Shown: piece by piece, positions 41,149-53,463 of the stretch
Numbering within the stretch: the first letter of the stretch is position 1
How the letters are laid out: each line of letters opens with the position of its first letter
Source of the DNA: Forficula auricularia
Lineage: Eukaryota; Arthropoda; Insecta; Dermaptera; Forficulidae
Reading direction: 5' to 3'
Length of the DNA stretch: 64,000 nucleotides
NCBI GenBank assembly: GCA_024734495.1
Contig: JALMQS010000153.1
Location: 8,581,294 to 8,645,293, forward strand
Made by a program: the position numbers and the translations under genes
Notes under the pieces: generated by a model
Databases searched by the model: none
What the model was told of the DNA's origin: nothing
Seen by the model: the letters and a program-made list of their open reading frames with translations, nothing else

Positions 41149-44100
41149 CCAGAGCACCAGCCGACTATGTTTCGGAGAATTCTCCATCTCTCTCAAAAGT
41201 GAATATAAGCATACCAGTGGCGTCCTGTCCATGGATGCTGTGCCTAAAATTTCAAACATTTAGAGTAATTCATAAATATCGACTTCAAAATTTTAGGAGG
41301 ACCTTTACAATTTCAAATTATTATCCGTTATTTCAAATATATTTCTATAAAAGACATTTTTACTTTACCATACAGGGTATGGTCAAGTATTGTTTTGTTT
41401 TGATAAGTATCTATAGTGGTTCTTAAAATGAAATGAAATTGTTGCATAGTTTCAAGGGACAATTTAAATGAATTATTTTTCAGAAAATAGAAGGTTTGAA
41501 GTCCCTGCCTCATATATCTTCTACAAGTTCAACCATGTCAAAGACAAGCACTGACGAGTTTTAGTCGAGAAACTATTAAAATAGTAATAATACCAAAAAG
41601 GAATAAATAAAGATGATTCGAGAATTTATGGACTAATCCATTTCAAAGAACTCTCAATATATAAGATCGGAAATAACTTAGAGTGCTATAGACAAGTCAT
41701 AGCTTGCTTATAGCAATAGAATTAGGATAAATTTAAGATTTTCTTATAGGAGAGGCTGATTCATTGTGGTAGATGGTCCATTTTCATCTCAGGGACTGCG
41801 GAATTTGTCACAAGAATTAATTTCTTACTCCTACCATTTGGGGCGAAGGTAGCAAAATATATATATTTTTTTTTAATCTAATGTTAAATTTGAAAAATAA
41901 AGAAAATGATGCCGTATTCGATGAAATTTGCCAAAGAAAAAAAAAGGGAAAATTAAAATTAAATTTCAAAAAAGAGGGTTATATTTTTTGACAGTATCCT
42001 TGTTCAAAATTGCCACAATTTTTCACCATAGTCAAATCAGTAATTTCTTCATCGCACTCGGCCCCCTATTGTCGGCATTTGAAACCTCACTCCCCACCAC
42101 CTTTTTGCTCTCGAGGCCCTGGCTTATGGTCCCACTCGTTCTTATTCATACAACTACCCCCCCCCCCCAACATCTCTTAAAAATTACTCTATGTGTGTTA
42201 TTCGCTAGTTGTATGGGCCTGAAAGTTAAGAATATTCTGATAGCTAAAATTCATATCCTGTATGTGTTCATTTCTTTAATTATTATTCTCTTTTATCCTG
42301 AAAGTTTCATTAATAACATAACTAAGCCACGCTTAGCCAAATCTATGTTTTGTTCGTCCGAATCGCTTGGCAAACAACAACATATATATTCCCTTGCCCA
42401 ACCTTTTTCTTTCTGAACAGATTCAGAAAAGGGCATTTTAGCGTTCCATATATTGACCAGCCCCCCCCCCCCCACAGCCCACACACGGAGTATTCAATTT
42501 TACGCAAGGCATCGCGGAACGGGAACCAGGCTCCAAATGGCCTGTACCTTTGCTAAACACTCTTCTTGATCCATCTACACCAGACTCCACAATATCCAAA
42601 CCTTCCCCTTTGTTGATTACTCAATAAATTTTATATAAACGTTAAATTGTTTTACCTTTTTATTTCATCCACTTTTGAAGAGAACTAACCTTGTCTTCCC
42701 TCCATTTTTGTTCTTTTACAGGATATCATATATGTATAGCATTAATTAATTAGATAATCACAATAGCCCCTATCGAAACATTTCTTTTATTATAAAGTAA
42801 AAAACAGCTTCCTTGAGTTGAGGATTTACAAACCTCATAACAAAAAGGAGCGATACTCTCAAAACAATCCTTTGGTTGAAAAGTCAGCGACCGCCACTGT
42901 TGCATACATATAATTGAAAAGATTTTACTATAGAAAATCAAGCGAGTTAGTCACCTACTATATCCAAGATGTTATGGATTATTTTTATTATGTCAGAATG
43001 GTTATCATATGAAACCACAAACGGAGTAGATGAAAAATCAGGAGATGTTTGATTTATTTTCAAAACCCTTGACATATTTCAAATCAAATCGAGAAGACGA
43101 ACATGCTGACGGTCACTAAACAAATCAATTAACTATAGGCCGAATTAAAAGTCGAAACGTGTTGGAATTAATACAAAATAATTAATTTTCTATTCACTAC
43201 GAAAAAACATAATATCGACTACATATATCATATTTATAAAGACAACATTTATTATCGTGATGGATATTTTTCGAAATTTCCAATTTGTTTGACAAGATGG
43301 GTTTTGTTTTATTCGTTTCGTTCATTGTGGCATGAAAAATTATTCATTTTAATCGGTGATGAAAAATCAATAAAAAAAAAAAAAAAAATCAGCAAGGCTT
43401 TTAATCTTGATGTGCACAGGCATCGATGGATTTTGTTCCGACCAATAAATCCTGATCAAATAAACCTTCTCTTTTAATTATTATCAACTTGCAAAAAACC
43501 CCTATGCAGAGAACAAGCAGTTAACATATAAAAAATATACGTGTATATGAATAATTTGAACAATAAAGAATATTTCGAGTTTGAATATAAAAAAATAAGT
43601 ACGGTAAATTAATAGAATTACACAAAATGTTTAATTTAAAGCTGCCCCAATTTTTTTTTGTTGATTTTCTTAATTTTAAAGTCAAGTGGCAAGTTATATA
43701 AACTAAAAAGTTGTTAAAAATGGATTCATCAATATTCAAGAGCAATTTTTAAAAATACTCTAATGGTCTAATGGACTTGAAAAGAATAGTAGTATGTAGA
43801 AAATATACTAAACATTATATTCTTTTTATCCAAACACTTTCAACTTTATATAATATTTTTACTTTTAGGATTCTGTTTAAAAAGTCAAAAGGGACATTCT
43901 CAGGTAGACAAATCCCATTCTTAGAGTTTTAAAAAAGGTTACTTTTTTCCTTTTGTACCTAGGCAGACAATGTGTTGCCTTAATTAATTGTTCTCAAAGG
44001 ACTTGAAAAAGTATTGTGATTGTGGATTTTAACATATTTTTTCTCCATAAACGTTAGAAATATTAATAAACGTTTTATAATTGTTTTTATAAAGAACTTT

Positions 44101-44240
44101 ATTTATTTAATAGAATAAAAAATAATCATGAATTTATTTAAAAATATATTTCGCATAAGTAGGTCTCGATTTTCTGAAAAAACAACACATTTTGATAGGT
44201 TTTATTTATTAACAATAGGATGAATAAAAATGAATCATAT
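41149..44240. other. Long AT-rich region without a recognised gene
   Basis: TACAGGGTATGGTCAAGTATTG near 41,369 is a lone Tc1-like end. Open frames of 60-160 codons occur (the longest, 41,928-42,416, is low-complexity and hydrophobic in part) but none has a domain. C-rich runs lie at 42,160 and 42,462. Some of this could be intronic. Confidence 0.45.
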
Positions 44241-44254
44241 GGTTGAATCAAAAC

Positions 44255-44490
44255 ATGTGCAGGAGGTGGGGTGCAGTGGTGGGGGATCCGGGGGTAGGGC
44301 GAGGTTTCTGGGGTGAGATCAAGCGGGGTAGGGGTACAGTGGGCGAATACTATATATATATTTGTATTTTTTTTAATTTGAAATCTACCTTTTTATTAGA
44401 ATTTTAAATTAAAAATAATATTAAAATAAAGGTTTTAACTGAAGGAAGAAGTTATCGAGCATCGCTCGGTGCCTTCAGGTACTATATATT
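44255..44490 (+). mobile_element. GC-rich Helitron-like repeat (copy 3)
   Basis: The G-rich core GCAGGAGGTGGGGTGCAG and the end GAGCATCGCTCGGTGCCTTC with CAGGTACTATATAT match copies 1 and 2, with an AT-rich insertion in between. Confidence 0.45.
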
Positions 44491-44689
44491 AACATAGATT
44501 ATTCATTTTCGCTAAAATAAAAAGAAAATATTAAAATTTTAATGGAATGATTATTTTGCGTCGAATTTTATGTGGGATCAAAAATTAAAAATATTTTTTT
44601 ATCATGTAGTGTGAGGTATTCCTGTGTTTTAGTAGAATTAATTAAAAAGCAACTTAAAGACAAACCTCAACCTCAATCATTTTAGACAG

Positions 44690-45300
44690 AACAAAGAATT
44701 AATGAGCTTCTACAGAAAAAAAAAAGAAAAATTTTGTATAGATTTGTGCAGAGCTTTTGCACAGGCAGATATCGCACAAAAATAATTAATTCTAAGTCTA
44801 TCTTGTGTGATTCCTAATGAAAGTAAATTAAGGAAAAATTATTTGCCGGTGGTTTTTGAAGAAATAATGCAAAATTTTCAAAATTAAATCTGATCTAATT
44901 TTGTATATATTTCGGTTGATAAAAAGACCGAAGCGCGGGATTCTTTTGTTGCCAATCTAGTTATTAGAGTTCTGTATCCCGAAAAGGAAAGAAAATCTTT
45001 TTTAATTTCATGTAAATCACTGAAAAAAACAAATCATGAAACCATTGTACAATTCGTCAATGATAGTTTAAAAAGAATTTATAATTTCAACATTTTCGAA
45101 GAAAAAGTTTTATTAATTGTAATTGATGCGTCACCATACATGGTACAAGCAGCAAGTATTTTTAACATTTTTTTATAAAAATATGCTACATATTACATGT
45201 CTAGCACATGGAATCAATCGAGTTACTGAGAAAATTAGATAAATATTTCCTTTAGTAAACAAGCTTGTTAATAATGAGAAGAATTTTTTTTTAAAGTTCC
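44690..45300 (+). pseudogene. hAT transposase relic, central region
   Basis: Frames without ATG give PNESKLRKNYLPVVFEE, SVDKKTEARDSFVANLVIRV, SFLISCKSLKKTNHETIVQF and LLIVIDASPYMVQAA. A shifted frame then gives YKNMLHITCLAHGINRVTEK. This order (SVDETTD-like motif, then D..P.M..A, then HITCLAHG) matches the catalytic core of hAT transposases in the CGGBP1-related group. Two stops and one frameshift are visible and neither terminus remains. A GAAGTCGG element abuts the 3' side. Confidence 0.75.
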
Positions 45301-45309
45301 TTCAATAAT

Positions 45310-45436
45310 AGGTATTTATAATAAAAAGAGAAAAATAAAAATAATTTTTCTAAAAAAATAAAATAAAACCGACATCAAAAAAATAAATGCAACAAATAAA
45401 ATAATAATAATTTAAAAATAAAATAAAATACACTAA
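45310..45436. mobile_element. GAAGTCGG-ended element, fragment
   Basis: AAACCGACATCAAAAAAATAAATGC begins the copy. It is cut at ACACTAA by the next element. Confidence 0.6.
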
Positions 45437-45545
45437 GGGCCGGTTGTATGTCGCAAAGTAAATGCTTTTTATCACTAACAAACGGTAGATGGTAAATGGA
45501 GAGACTGGGATGGCCAATCAGATGACAGGCACTTTCAGTATAGAT
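45437..45545. mobile_element. PIF/Harbinger-type MITE, one end
   Basis: After TAA, GGGCCGGTTGTATGTCG matches the end of the MITE at 52,423-52,569, and GGGATGGCCAATCAGATGA matches its interior. The other end is missing. Confidence 0.65.
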
Positions 45546-45589
45546 TTGCACGAAATTTTCTCTGGAGAGAGACGGAAACGGAAATTTTA

Positions 45590-45990
45590 ATTGAAAGTAA
45601 TGGAAGGCAACCCAGGGGTAGTGAGGAAAGAAAAAATTAACACATATCCAAATAAGGTGTGATTTATTGGATTCCTTCCTCCTTTCCCTTCAAACCGACG
45701 TTTCCAAGGATTCTTCCCTCCTTCTTCAGGGTTTCAAAGGGTCAATGAATGAAACAAATAAAATGTTTCATTCCTCTCTCCACAGTAGTGTTTAAAAAAA
45801 ATTCTTCCTTAGCAGAAGCATTAAAATAGAAAAACATTTTTTTATTTATTTTTTTTATTTTAATGAATCCTCCGAAACGTCGGTTTGAAAGGAATGGAGG
45901 AAGGACTCCAATAAATTACACCTTATTTGGATATGTGTTAATTTTTCTTTCTTCGCTACCCCTGGGCTGCCTTCCATTACTTTCAGTTTT
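45590..45990. mobile_element. Fold-back with type d hammerhead remnants
   Basis: Arms facing each other around 45,795 share GAAAGTAATGGAAGGCAACC, CCAGGGGTAG, AATTAACACATATCCAAATA and ACCGACGTTTC. The left arm keeps a whole but altered hammerhead motif (minus). The right arm keeps only its 3' half, CCTCCGAAACGTCGG. Confidence 0.65.
45695..45732 (-). ncRNA. Degenerate hammerhead motif, type d
   Basis: Minus strand: CTGAAGA, AAGGA/TCCTT stem, an extra G, then GAAACGTCGG. The expected GGAGG/CCTCC stem seen in relatives is broken on one side, so activity is doubtful. Confidence 0.4.
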
Positions 45991-45999
45991 TATTTATAG

Positions 46000-46839
46000 A
46001 TTTTACATTTAGGTTCAAATTTTTAAATGTCAGGCTAGTAAAATGCTACCATCTTCTTTACAAAATGCGATATAATTATATGAGCCTAATAAAAACTAAT
46101 AGGCTAATTGTATTAGAATTAGATAACTACTTATTTTTTAAAAAAATATATTTTTACTTTCATGTAAATTTATAACCATGACTTATGGGGTGTGTCCCCG
46201 AGGACAAAAAAAAAAAAAAAAATTGATATTAATATCTTCTAATAAAGCTAATTCTTCATTCCTATTCACTAATTTATTGTATGATCCTGCTAAATTGTAA
46301 ATCATTTAATCATTTAATTCAGTTCCAATAGATTAAGTAATAATTTAAGTAAATTTCAATTAGGGCAGTTCTATATCTAGTGTAGTTATTTGTATATATA
46401 ATTCGAAGACTAATGTATGCATTAATGTAATGGTCTATTTTTACTAATAAATTAAACAAGTTTAATATTGATGGACGGAGAAAGGGGAGTCCCGGATGTT
46501 GATTTATAGGATTGGCAACTCATTTAGTTTTGTGTAGATTTGGCCCAAGTTAAACGGAAACTAATTGAACTCCATTTGACCCTGTGGGTAGCAATTAAGA
46601 GGCGGACTTGAGCTTCAAAGAGGGGAATTTGTCTTTAATTTTAATACTGAAATCACTTTGAATTATCTCTAATCAATTAGTGATTCTCAAAATTTAAGGG
46701 TATGAAGATTAGCGGGGGAGGTAAACATTTTCGAAAAAAATTATATTTTCATAGAATTTTATCTTCCTCAAAGTGCTCAAAAATTCATTGTGATCAAAAA
46801 ACCCAATTTTTGAAAACATATATATATATCTGTCAGTCT
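46000..46839. other. AT-rich DNA and a small single-copy stretch
   Basis: 46,470-46,640 is less AT-rich and unrepeated in the window. No gene was recognised. The right end abuts the CAGTGGCGTAGCC element. Confidence 0.4.
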
Positions 46840-47747
46840 CAGTGGCGTAGCCAGAAAATTTTCATGGAGGGGGGAGGGGGGCAAACCCACGAAGTAAAAT
46901 ATTTAGTGGGAATTTTTATTTATTAAAACAAATAGTCCAGTTAAATTGTGTTTTTACCCGGAAAGTTTTGGGGTAGTTGTAATTTCTTCGACCCTTTATA
47001 TTTTTGGATGTGTTGAATCGAAATCTGAGGTTTTTGTTAAAACTCTTAGATTTATAGATAGATATTCAGCATTTAGTAGAAAAACTCAGATTTTTTGAAA
47101 AAATGGATCATTTCCTCTCATGAAAAATACTGGATATGTATAAATCTAAGAGTTTTAGCAAAAAAGCCATCCAAGTGAAATTTCCTAGAGAATGAGATAG
47201 GAATCAAGTTTCTAAGATGAGTGGTTTTCATTTTATGAAGGAAAAACTGGGATTTTTTTTTGCAAAAAATTGCAGTTTTTCAAAACGTCAACCTCATTGC
47301 GGCATGGGTTACCATTATCCAATTAAGATGAAACTTTGTTCGAATGGTTTATCTAGTTTAAAAATGTACAGAATGGTCTTTGTCGAAAACGTGCTTCTTC
47401 ATGGTCAAAACGGGAAAATATTGAAAAAAATGCCACTTTTTGGGATTTGCGGAAACAGAAAAAATACGCTAATTTTCAACTAGCGCTTGAGCCAGAACAG
47501 TTAGTCGGAGAAAAAACCTAAACAATTAAATTTGTAGGAAATTTTATGAACTTTCATTTTGAAAGGGGAGGCTATTTACGAAAAGCTGATAGTTTTCTAG
47601 TTATAAGCAAAAAACCGCCAAAAAATGAGATTTTTTAACCTTTTTTTTTTTGTATTTTTGACAATGTTTCGAAATTTTGTTAGCAAGCCTCAGATTCGGA
47701 TCAGATCAGGTTCGGACCCCCCCCCCCCTCCCGTGGCTACGCCTCTG
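46840..47747. mobile_element. Nonautonomous DNA element with CAGTGGCGTAGCC ends
   Basis: The left end CAGTGGCGTAGCCAG and right end (complement of CAGAGGCGTAGCCACGG), each followed by G- or C-rich runs, define 908 bp. No convincing target duplication is seen, so the superfamily (hAT or other) is open. The middle, 46,930-47,510, is one arm of the 32-kb palindrome family, starting at TAGTCCAGTTAAA. Confidence 0.65.
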
Positions 47748-48902
47748 ACCTTAACCTATTAACCTATTACATGTTGGAATTTAGAAACAATATGAAGCAG
47801 AATTAAATATAATTAATCATTAATTTGTTTTGTTTACAATATTTTATTGATTTTTATTTATATTGTTGAAAAAGTAAATAAAGTTAATTCTACAAGTTTA
47901 TTTTAGCTCTTCTTATAACACAATACTTATTTCCTAAGCTTGAATACAATATGCAATTTTTCATTGAAGACCTCTGCAAAACTAGGTCTAATATTTTCAT
48001 GCAAGTCAAGTTGCTTGTATTTTTCATGATGTAATTCAGGTTTTAGAATAGATGATCATCAAAGATATTGTGTGCTATTGGCATATTTAAAACCGACTCA
48101 ATTCCAATCATGTTGCGTGCATCTCCTTTGAAATTATTTGGAGATTAAAGGAGATTACTGTGAGAAGTTATTCTTTTCCATAAACAAAACGGCCATATAG
48201 TCCTTAAGAACAATGTAGCATTCATTGCTAGAACAGAAAGAAGCTATATTTAGCTTTAAATTTATCGAAATCATTGGAGCTTTAATTTGTATAGATAATT
48301 ATAATTTGCTCATTTCACAATCGTTACAATAAAAATTGATTCACTGACATTAAAAATAGATTGAGCAACTGTTAGAACATCACATTTTCCGTGATTATTG
48401 AAAAACTCGAACAGAGAGATTAATTGGATAGATAAGGAATATTCAATTTGAGGATGCCCTGAATTCAAATGGAATTTAATATAGGTATACCTATATATGG
48501 AATTCTCTCTCACGAACAGAATTCAGAGTAATTTGGTTTGTTGGCAGAGTTTAAAAATAAAAGTGGAAAGACTTTTATGATTGTTAACATGGGAGTTTGT
48601 ATGAAAAGCACACAGATAAAAAATTTTATGTTCAAATTTTGCTTTGAAACAATGTGAAAAAATCTGACGGAAGGGAAAATATAATATATAAAGGGTGGGT
48701 GTATAAATGAGATGCCTGAGATTATGGAGTGCCTATGCCTATGGCGCCTCATCGTGATGATAGGCTCAGCCCTACAGTTATGACGCGCCCTCTGTTTTAT
48801 TGAATTACTTTGATAATAAAAACAACAACATAAAATTATCCTTGTTTGTTTATTTACATTGTTTAACTATTAATATTCTCTTAAAATATATAATCTCGAG
48901 GA
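47748..48902. other. AT-rich DNA with an inverted copy of repeat U
   Basis: Repeat U lies inverted at about 47,800-47,930. The remainder is unassigned and has no credible coding frame. Confidence 0.4.
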
Positions 48903-48908
48903 TCTAGA

Positions 48909-49000
48909 TCAGGGGTGTCCAACCTTTTGGATTACACGTTACACGGGCCGCATTTGAAGCAAAAACAAATGCCTCGGGCCGCATATAAAATTTACTAATT
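48909..49000. mobile_element. hAT left terminus
   Basis: CAGGGGTGTCCAACCTTTTGG, then two GGGCCGCAT boxes, is a typical hAT left end. No right end was identified. Confidence 0.55.
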
Positions 49001-49200
49001 CCATTGATATTTGTTGATCAAAAAATACCAGGTGTATGCATATGAAATGAGCCTTTTACGATAGATGGTAGTATAGGTTATGTTTATTTTGAACGAACCA
49101 TAACCTTATTATTTTTTCATTGCTTTGGGATCTGTCAACAACGTTCAGTGTTGAAAATTTGATTTGTACTACAACAACATAAACAAATTTCGTGTTAAAA

Positions 49201-49545
49201 ATGTCTAATTTTGTGCCTACAGCATACGATATGCGGACAGTATTAATTTTTTGTTAATCATTTAAAGAAAAACGCGACAGAATCTTAACGAATGCTTGAC
49301 GAAGCTTATGGTAGTCACGGTCTATCATCGGCAACATGCAAAAGATGGTTTCAACGATGACGATGGGATGACGATGACGATGATGATGACGATGGGAACA
49401 GAAAGGTGTCGTCTATCACGAGCTATTGAAACCTGCTGAAACTGTAAATACTAAACGTTACCAACAAGAATTAATTGATTTGAACCGTGCTTTGCAAGAA
49501 AAACGGCCAGAATATCACCAGTACGTAGATCCCGTGAGCATCATA
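49201..49545 (+). pseudogene. mariner transposase fragments
   Basis: ATG at 49,201 starts MSNFVPTAYDMRTVLIF followed by a stop. Near 49,309 YGSHGLSSATCKRWFQR gives the helix-turn-helix segment. After a GATGAC microsatellite, GVVYHELLKPAETVNTKRYQ and QELIDLNRALQEKRPEY give part of the catalytic domain. About 100 residues between the segments are missing and the last catalytic region is absent. Confidence 0.85.
49354..49396 (+). repeat. GATGAC-type microsatellite inside the mariner relic
   Basis: Seven GATGAC/GATGGG-like units lie where the transposase linker should be. Repeat expansion appears to have replaced coding sequence. Confidence 0.7.
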
Positions 49546-50504
49546 GTAATTTTCCAGGGGAAATTGTTCACAGAGGCGGTTTGGCTGGATTTTTTGAAGG
49601 GCCTTGCATTTTTGACAGAAATAAAATAATCTCGAATAAACTTGATTCGAATATGACCGCTCTGCCATTGCCAGGGGCCACATTTTTAACCGACTTCGAA
49701 ATAAAGGAGGAGATTATCAATTCAACGGAATGTTTTTTTTTGTGTTTGAACATTTATTTCTCTTTACCATGTAGACCGATTTCGATGATTCTTTTTTTAT
49801 TGGGAAGGGGATACCTTAGGGGTGGGACCATATTAATTTGGTCAAGTTCTGATAATATGATCAATGACAAAATAACGGAAATCTCCAATTCTTATGTGCA
49901 AATAATCGAAATTTTAATAAATAAAATCTTTTATAAAAAAAAAACAAGCTTTAAACGTTCATTTAAAACCCGCTAACGTTTCAAGATAATTTCTCTATTT
50001 ATGAATTGTATTTTCTTATCAATTTCTGATTCATTCGCTCGAATCTTTCTCTTACGAGATGCATGCAAGGTGTATTATTATAAGTCACTATTCTTAACAT
50101 CACTAAAAAGAGAAAAATAAAATTAATTTTTAGAAAAAAAACCGACTTCAAAAAAATTAAATGCAACACATAAAATAATAAGAACTCAAAAATCAAATAA
50201 AATGCACTAAAAAGAAAAAAATAATTATCTTATTTAGTTACAACTAAACGATACAATTGTTACATGAAATCACTTTTTGAAGTCGGTTCCAAACAAACTA
50301 TATCAGCGAGCTTATGTGATATTGTCTTCATTACCCGTCAAACGTACTAAGTAAGTAAGATCCGTCGAGTGCGATTCATAAAATGTATATGTTTGGCATC
50401 GACTTCAAAAAGTGATTTCATGTAACAATTTCAACGTTTAGTTGTAACCAAATTAAATAAATATTTCATAGAAAAGTTTTTGTTTTGCCGAGAGTAGCAG
50501 AGTT

Positions 50505-50815
50505 GTTGATTCACAAAGAGAAACAAAGAGGTTGTCCTCTGCTTGATGCAAATAAACATACACACATATATGGTATATCAAGATGATATATCTGTATATA
50601 TATTATTCATTTGTTTGAGACTATAGTTTCGTATGATATTGACTCCATGAAAAACATTTATAATTGAAGAAAGACTGATGATGAAGACCAAGTCTTCGAA
50701 ACTATAGTCTCAAACAAATAAATAATATATATACAGATATATCATCTTGATATATATGTGTGTATGTTTATTTGCATCAAGCAGAGGACAACCTCTTTGT
50801 TTCTCTTGTGAATTA
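50505..50815. mobile_element. Fold-back carrying a type a hammerhead
   Basis: Arms of about 125 bp share AAAGAGGTTGTCCTCTGCTT, GATGCAAATAAACATACA and GAGACTATAGTTTCG in complement. The right arm's inner end has the full ribozyme motif. The left arm keeps only its GAAACTATAGTC part. It sits inside a GAAGTCGG element. Confidence 0.75.
50673..50711 (+). ncRNA. Hammerhead ribozyme motif, type a
   Basis: CTGATGA (50,675-50,681), extra T, stem II GAAGAC/GTCTTC with a CAA loop (50,683-50,697), and GAAACTATAGTC with cleavage after C50,709. Stem I has two pairs (GA with TC). Stem II differs from the type a copy at 4,966-5,013 (GAGGGC/GCCCTC) yet is fully paired in both. Confidence 0.7.
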
Positions 50816-50897
50816 TTTCATACTTTTTAGTGCATTTTATTTGAATTTTGAATTCTTATTATTTTAGTCGTTGCATTTAATTTTTTGAAGTCGTTGT

Positions 50898-52419
50898 TTT
50901 TTTGTAAAAATTATTTTTTCAGACTAATATCTACAAATATTTCACATGGATATTAAATCGAGTTGTTTCAGGGAGAAATAAATTTGATTATTGAAGCATA
51001 ATTAAATCTAATTAATTAATTGTTTAAACATTAATTTGTTTTCTTTTTATGGTAATATTTTATGGATTATTTATTTGTATTGTTGAAAAAGTAAATAAAC
51101 CTAAATCTACACGTTTATTTTACAATATTATAACAATTATAACATATTGTATATCCGTTTGAAATATTTGATTTATAAATTTTTTAATGACAATTTAATT
51201 CATACACTAAAAGTCCCATAAGCAACGGTGTTTTTGTCACTATGACAGCGAAAAAAGTTTACCCTAACTTTTCCAGCGACAAAACTGAACCTAGCTTTAA
51301 GATTCTAGTAGGCCTGCATCATCGGTGTCTAGCAACACTGACATGACAACCAACATTGTAAACAATTTTATGTCAAACTTGCATTGTATGAAAATACCGT
51401 TACCGTTAAATTTACCGTTACTACCACCGCTCAAAATACCAGCGGACTCGTAATTTTTTCACAGGTAGTTTTTTTCGTTTAATTGCCAGGCAACAAAATT
51501 CTCATTAAAATGTCAAGTTTACTTCGGCAAAAAAAAGCTCTCGTGTAATTATAAGTGATAAAAGTTCAAGAGATGCATTTGTAAGGCACGGATGACCTTT
51601 ATGGTACACCATAGAAGGAAAAGAGACGAGAATTTCATGGAATTGTTCTACCTTGGATAAATTGCCTTTTTAATTTTAAATTCAATAATTCTCTTTGAGT
51701 TTTGATTTAATATAAATTTTGACGATGAATGTCATATCCATTTTATATAGTCTGATAATGTTTAAAGAGGAAACAAAATATATCAAAGGACAAAGGACAA
51801 TTTTTAATGTAATATCGATTTTCATATATGAGAGAAGGATTATTATTATACCATATATATGCAAGAAAGTCATAATTTAAAAAAAAAGTAATAAGCGATA
51901 GTGATTTTGAAGTAGCGTTTTCTTTACAAGATAAATAAAATAATCCCCCTTTTTATATTAATAATTCATTTTTAATTTAACATTTGAAAAGCTGAGCTGG
52001 CGAGTCACGTTTGCGAAATTGAGCCAAGTTGGCTAAGCATTTGCTGGGGAGTCCCCTCAGCCTCAACTTGCAACCCTCAGCCCTCAACCAATAAACTCTG
52101 ACCGACCTCTTTCACATCCATTTTATATGGAGGCGAGTTCGGTGTTATCAATAGCCCTAAATCGTGGGCAGGGCCTGTGTGTATACACAGATCTCCTTTG
52201 CGAATGATCTATGTCGGTGCAGGAAGGGGACGTTATCTTCTTCCTTCGCCTCCGAGAAGAAAGAGATTCTAATATTGAAAGATAGATATTAAGATTCTTG
52301 GAGGTGAGGTGAGTCCTAGGGCTGTTCCTTCTCAAGGGAGTTGTCACGTTTTTACTAGTGATTTGATGTCGAAGAGCAATATTATTTAACAATCATAGTT
52401 TCTTAAGCCTGAATCACTC
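50898..52419. other. AT-rich DNA followed by a GC-richer single-copy island
   Basis: Repeat U lies inverted near 51,000-51,130. 51,200-51,480 is single-copy with TACCGTTACCGTTA phrases. 51,985-52,390 is GC-richer and unrepeated, and an AGGTGAGGTGAGTCC sequence near 52,301 could hold a splice donor. No coding frame has a recognisable domain. Confidence 0.35.
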
Positions 52420-52422
52420 TAA

Positions 52423-52569
52423 GGGCCATTTATATGTCGGTTGGTAGTCTTTGTAAAAGTTGACGCACTTTCATCTGATTGGCCATCCCGTTGGGCACAA
52501 GGTGAATTCTAAGGTTTTACCCTTTGTCAACTTTTACAAAGACCTTACCAACCGACATACAACTGGCCC
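52423..52569. mobile_element. PIF/Harbinger-type MITE with TAA duplication
   Basis: Ends GGGCCATTTATATGTCGG and the complement of GGGCCAGTTGTATGTCGG, each followed by TTGGTA and TTTGTAAAAGTTGAC, form arms of about 45 bp. TAA flanks both sides (52,420-52,422 and 52,570-52,572). GG-start ends and a 3-bp TAA duplication fit PIF/Harbinger. 147 bp, noncoding. Confidence 0.85.
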
Positions 52570-53134
52570 TAATAGTCCAGTCAAAATAGACATTTAAGCT
52601 TACAATTAATTTTATTAATTTATAATAAAAACAATTATATTAACTTTATTTATGTAAATTATTATATTTTACAGTATAAGTACTTCGAAGAGATACAATT
52701 CTTTATTTTTACATTATTTAAATCAACTATCAAAATCAAAATCGATTGTTTTTTAAATTTTTTTTATTTTTTTATTTTATTTATATTTAAATGTATTTAT
52801 TAATTAAATTAAAAGTTATTTGAATCCTTTCTTCATTAATAGCGCAAAAATTATGTTTTTTAATGTTGAATTTTGTGAATTTTTTTGGTAAATTATCTAA
52901 TTTAAAAACATTTTGATAGTGGTTAATTATTTAATATGTTAATCAATTATGTCCCATCTTGATTGAACTAATCTTTGGCTATTATAGACATTAATGCTAT
53001 AATAGTTATTAATAATAACATTAATAGTCAAAGATTAGTTCAATTAAGATGAAAAAGTAAAAGATAAATTTGAAAAAGTTTAGAGCGTGATTTCTAATTA
53101 TTCTAATTAATTAAATTTCATTTTTAATAAAGAT

Positions 53135-53434
53135 GTTAAGTTTTGAAAAATCCCACCAAGAATTTAGTTAAAGCAGTGCATCAATTTTTTATCCGTGCTA
53201 ATATCAAGATCTAAAGAGTACTTTCTTATTAATATTATTTATTTTGTTAGTTTATTTTTTATTTATTATTTTTTTTAACATATTTATTTTATATATGTAT
53301 GTAAGAATTATGTATAATCTATTAATTTTGTATTTTGTAATTCCTTTTTGTTTTTTGAGTTTTATTGTAAATTGGTTTTATAATTTTTTTTATCTAATTT
53401 AAAGAGAATGGCCTCTGGTCACCTAATAAAAAAA
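53135..53434 (+). mobile_element. 5'-truncated LINE 3' tail
   Basis: The 300-bp AT-rich piece ends AATGGCCTCTGGTCACCTAA followed by an A-rich tail, a common 3' end of arthropod Jockey/CR1-type elements. AATAAAGAT flanks both sides (53,126-53,134 and 53,435-53,443). The 1.3-1.8 kb copy of family R lacks it. Confidence 0.75.
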
Positions 53435-53463
53435 AATAAAGATTTTCAGGACCATTGTTAATT

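Larger units (their letters stand above)
49028..49560 (+). mobile_element. mariner-type element remnant
   Basis: TACCAGGTGTATGCATATGA is a mariner-like terminal sequence. It is followed by a 170-bp leader and transposase fragments. The right terminus is lost. Confidence 0.7.
49688..50897. mobile_element. GAAGTCGG-ended element interrupted by a hammerhead fold-back
   Basis: It starts AACCGACTTCGAAATAAAGG and ends TTTTTTGAAGTCGTTG. Continuity is broken at about 50,478-50,820 by the fold-back described below. Confidence 0.65.

Noticed and set aside
41928..42416. 162-codon frame as a membrane protein gene
   Set aside because: Low-complexity start, a C-run in the middle and no recognisable domain. 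Likely chance in AT-rich DNA.
46840..47747. 8-bp target duplication for the CAGTGGCGTAGCC element
   Set aside because: The bases outside the two ends do not match, so the hAT assignment was left open.
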